Part shown: one piece after another, positions 60,609-64,000 of the stretch
How positions within the stretch are numbered: the stretch's first letter is position 1
Layout of the letters: every line of letters begins with the position of its first letter
From: Pagrus major
Taxonomy: Eukaryota > Chordata > Actinopteri > Spariformes > Sparidae
Length of the DNA: 64,000 nucleotides
Reading direction: 5' to 3'
Assembly: GCF_040436345.1 (NCBI RefSeq)
Contig: NC_133232.1
Span: 33,183,315 to 33,247,314, forward strand
Notes under the pieces: generated by a model
What the model was told of the DNA's origin: nothing
What the model saw: the letters and a program-made list of their open reading frames with translations, nothing else
The model's database searches: none
Translations under genes and position numbers: made by a program

Positions 60609-60830
60609 CTTTATTCAACTATAATCGTCCGCTTGAAACAGATTTCATTTCGTGCAGCTCTGTCCTCTCTGTACTTCCACAACAGCAGCGGTATGATCCA
60701 GCTCCGCACGCCGCCTCTGTGGCTCTGTTTTCCGTGCGCGCACAACTCGCCACGGACCGGGGCACAACTTCACCGGAGCGCCTCCTCTGAGCTGTTTGCT
60801 CCGGAGCCAGACGGTCCTCCTGCTTTTTGA
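60609..60830 (-). promoter_or_regulatory. hs3st1: Probable hs3st1 5'UTR exon and promoter
   Basis: A consensus donor (ATAAAG/GTAAGA) on the minus strand at 60608 follows a relatively CpG-rich stretch (about 60700-60800, GTGCGCGCACAACTCG). This suits a first non-coding exon with its promoter just to the right. The transcription start is not visible. Confidence 0.45.
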
Positions 60831-63800
60831 GTGTCAGCTGTTGTACGGAAGCCTACGCCTACATTACGCCTGCAGGACCACTCCTCCTCCCCCCTCCCTC
60901 CTCTCTCTCTCATGTGACTCACGTTGTTGTAATGTTATGGTGTTTGACAGATAACACTGGGACTGGAGCAGGTGAGGCTCACATGTGGAGGAATTTTGGG
61001 GCCAAATAACAAGTAAAGACAGAGAGAAAGTGCAGAATAAACCAACTCTGACACACAGCAGATAAGTGATCCAATCAAGCTCTGATTATTTATCAAGAAA
61101 CGACCCCAAAAATATTCAAATCAAGCAGTCTGCAGTTTCTTTGTAGAAATTTGTAGCCCATCGAGAGCCCCGCGTCTTCTCAGGCTTTGGATTGAAAAAG
61201 GCTTTTCAGCAGAGCCTCCAGGAGTCCTCTCTTCACTCTTCGCTTTCAAGGGAAATCAATGAAAGAGACAGACCAGTTATTCATCCCTGGCATTCTTCTC
61301 CTCCTTTGTCCACAGAGCAAGTGCATCTGTGGGTAGTCGTCGAGTCCAAGTCGCAGAATCTCGCCACCTGTTGAGCTGCATTTCTCTTTCTCTCCTTCTT
61401 ATTATTTTTTTTGTTTAATCTGGAAACGTTCAAATCCTTCAGCAACAACCAACCGATCCAAAATATCTTCTCCGATCCAAACTGCAGATTTTTTTACTGA
61501 TTTTGGATCGAAGCTCTGCGGAGTTTCACAATTTCCTCTGAGTCACCTCTGAATGTTACAGTCAGTGTGAGAAAGTTAGAGTGACCTCACAGAGTTGATG
61601 AGTAAGTGGCACATCACTAATGTCAAATGAATCGCCAGTGTGTGCCACCTGAGCCCCGCGGGGATGAGACAACAGTGAGGAATTCAAGCCAATCGACAGA
61701 GGAAGTGTTGGCAGCGCGTGTTTCTGCAAGAGAAGGACCGATGTTTCATTTCACTGATGACGGGCAATAAACAGGAAAGTGTCTCAAGAGCAATTCTTGA
61801 AGGGAACAACAAAGGTGCAGCCAACACTGCTGCTGTATTAAATCTATATAGAGGGAAGATGCTGATGACTGCTCTGAGACTACGCTGGATTACTGAAAGG
61901 TCAATAACTTCAGGGTCGTAGCGTGTCCAAAGACGCGGCTGCTAATCACAAATACTGCGATCGTATCGACGCACGAGATTCAGCTGCGAGGTAACGGACC
62001 AAACCAAATGCAGTGTGGCTATAACTGTGGAAGTGTTTTTGTTCTGCGAAGTGGTCGAAGTAAATGAAACAATGCAGACACACACATGGCTCTGTGAGTG
62101 CTTCTGTCATTGATCTGGAGTTTGAGCACACTGAATTATTTATCCATTTTTCTCTCCTGAATTTTTTAAAATAAGCCTGCAGATGACTTATGAGTATCTG
62201 CCCCTTTATTAGCTGGAGGAAATATCCAGGCGCCTGAGAAAAACACTGCTCTTTTGTGACCTCAAAAAAAGAAAAAAACGTACTTGAGAGCAAACAGGAG
62301 CATTAAACTCTTTAAAATAACTGTGGGCATAAGAAATAGTCAACAACAAGTGATTAGGTGTCAAAGAAAACAACCTATACGCAGAGAAAATTGCAGAAAA
62401 TGTCGTGAAATTGGCCTTTAAACCAATTTAAATCACACATATATTCACGGATTTGACATTGGGAGGCTGGGGTGTAAGTGGAGTGGGTCTCCTGTCTATG
62501 AAATCCCTCATTGGCGGTTGCAGGGCACAGGACGGGCATATAAGCTCCTAACTGGTCATAAGCCACAGATATGTTGAAACTTAACGTTTCAAGGTCATGT
62601 TACGGCTCACTGGGTTCTGTTTTCACAAACACGGCTGGTAAGTGACCCGACATCTTGTTAAAAATACCACGTTCTCAGCTGCAAACTGTTGCAACATCTC
62701 AACAAAAGTACTGTTTCGTTGCCACAAACGCAGCTGGAACATGTCTTGTTGTCATATGAAAAAAAATATTGAGTGGTTTCATGCTTACGGATGTCAAAAC
62801 ACCGTCTTGAATTGTGGTTGCTTGCTTGGCAGCCAATTAGCCTGTATGTCATGCCACTGCCGTTCCCCTCCTCCTCCTGACATGTAATCAGAACGTGATA
62901 TGACATAAATTGTAGAAAGGTTGACATGATATGTAGGTAACGTATTTATTTTGGTGACATTATGGTAATATGATTGGAAGAAAGTGTGACAAAGTCTTCA
63001 CGATACGTTCAAGTGAATCCTGTTTTTTATTTACATTTGCCGGCTGTAATTAGACTGAGGTATAACTTGTTTCCCCTGCTGATATTCAGCCTAAAGCACG
63101 GAAGCCTTCAGGGCTTTGCGATTGAATATGTATGTATCCGATTTTACTCATGTTTGCGAAAAATTTCTGCTGTGTAGGTTATTTAAGCGAAGGCTATTAC
63201 ACACATTAAAGTAGAGCTCTACCTGTGCTGCGCGGCTGCACGCTGGAGGTTTGGTGCCACAGCGAGAGGTCAACCCCACTCCTTAAATATATCCTCTTCT
63301 GCAGAGAGAATGCAAACGCATGTGCTTTACTTATTCAGCGAGCAAACTATAAGTGCTGATACGGCCGAGAGTTTCCTCACATTGATTTTTATATGCAGTT
63401 GAGTAATCCTCAGATTCTGCCTCCGTGTGTGAATTCAGCGGAGTCTCGGAGCCGACTCGTACAATATAATCCCGCTTTGAGGATCATCAGAAGCGTCCGA
63501 CCACATTAACATGACAATAGGACATATTCAGAGAGCGTAAATACCCTCAGTGCCACCTCAGTGACTCCCCTGCACCCTCAGCTCTAAACAGGATGAAATA
63601 ACAACAAAACTTCCCCCGTGCTTTCACTGCATCACATCCGCTGCGCACTTCATCTTCAAAGTGCTCAAAACTCATTCTTATTTAACACTCCCAGACAGGT
63701 CTAAAGACGGCACAGACAAATTAAGTGTTGCCGCTCACCCAGACGAGTCACTTTAACTTCTGAGGTAAGTCAGACACATCTTGCAGTGTTCCTACATGAT

Positions 63801-64000
63801 CAGCATGCTTGAAAAAACATTTTCTTAAGCGTCCGTGCCAACTGTGTTCAGCATTAAGAAACAGGTTTTATCTGGTGCCGGCAGGCTGAACAGATTCCAA
63901 AAGGGTACACAGATTGTTGTGGGTAAATATATGATATGCACGCTTACGTGTGTGTCACGGCTCTGATACCAATCTGTCTTGTGAAAATACAATAAAATGT
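60831..64000. other. Upstream flank of hs3st1, no gene seen
   Basis: No coding frame with family similarity is found. It holds the dispersed repeat at 62570-62925 and otherwise unique sequence, including CpG-retaining blocks near 63200-63750 that could be regulatory. Confidence 0.55.
62570..62925. repeat. Dispersed CACGGCTGG repeat copy
   Basis: Contains CACAAACACGGCTGGTAAG, CTTGTTAAAAATACCACG, GTTGCCACAAACGCAGCTGGAA, a GCTTGGCAGCCAATTAGCCTG tail and GACATGATATG, in the order of the 49725-50240 element. Confidence 0.7.

Overview
The window is nuclear DNA of a bony fish, most likely a spiny-rayed (percomorph) teleost. The evidence is vertebrate genes split by short GT-AG introns, many long CA/TG and AT microsatellites, CpG-poor intergenic DNA, and several short interspersed repeats typical of percomorph genomes. 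I see no prokaryotic operons, CRISPR arrays, phage or viral genes.

Four protein-coding genes can be supported. (1) Positions 430-4766, minus strand: the first eight coding exons of glutathione reductase (gsr); the last third of the protein lies beyond the left edge. (2) Positions about 6000-11345, plus strand: a three-finger C2H2 protein of the ZNF518 family, best called znf518b, with one coding exon (6555-9038), a non-coding first exon and a 2.3 kb 3'UTR. It is head to head with gsr across about 1.3 kb of relatively CpG-rich DNA. (3) Positions about 15120 to at least 22589, minus strand: clnk (cytokine-dependent hematopoietic cell linker, SLP-76/BLNK family). I rebuilt seventeen coding exons with matching splice phases, ending in an SH2 domain; one internal exon and the 5' end are unresolved. 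(4) Positions 58666-59583, minus strand: the intronless coding region of hs3st1 (heparan sulfate 3-O-sulfotransferase 1), with a probable 5'UTR exon near 60609-60830.

The order znf518b - clnk - hs3st1 matches the neighbourhood of these genes on human chromosome 4p, and this supports the two less certain names. gsr is not part of that human block, so its attachment marks a rearrangement in one lineage. The 31-58 kb interval shows no gene. It holds repeats and several stretches that look like candidate conserved non-coding elements, and it may be the cis-regulatory territory of hs3st1.

Repeats include at least four TTAA-bounded short inverted-repeat elements (MITE-like), a MITE filling a clnk intron next to the SH2 exons, a dispersed element with internal tandem units, scattered copies of a stress-free AT-rich family recognised by its 'AAGTACAAATACT' core, one hAT/ZBED transposase relic, and a 23-bp perfect inverted repeat. 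The genes do not form a pathway: gsr is redox metabolism, znf518b chromatin/transcription, clnk immune signalling and hs3st1 Golgi sulfation. No wholly new system is evident. The more interesting signals are regulatory (an antioxidant-response-element match at gsr, a Pumilio-site cluster in the znf518b 3'UTR) and structural (clnk microexons and a coding minisatellite).
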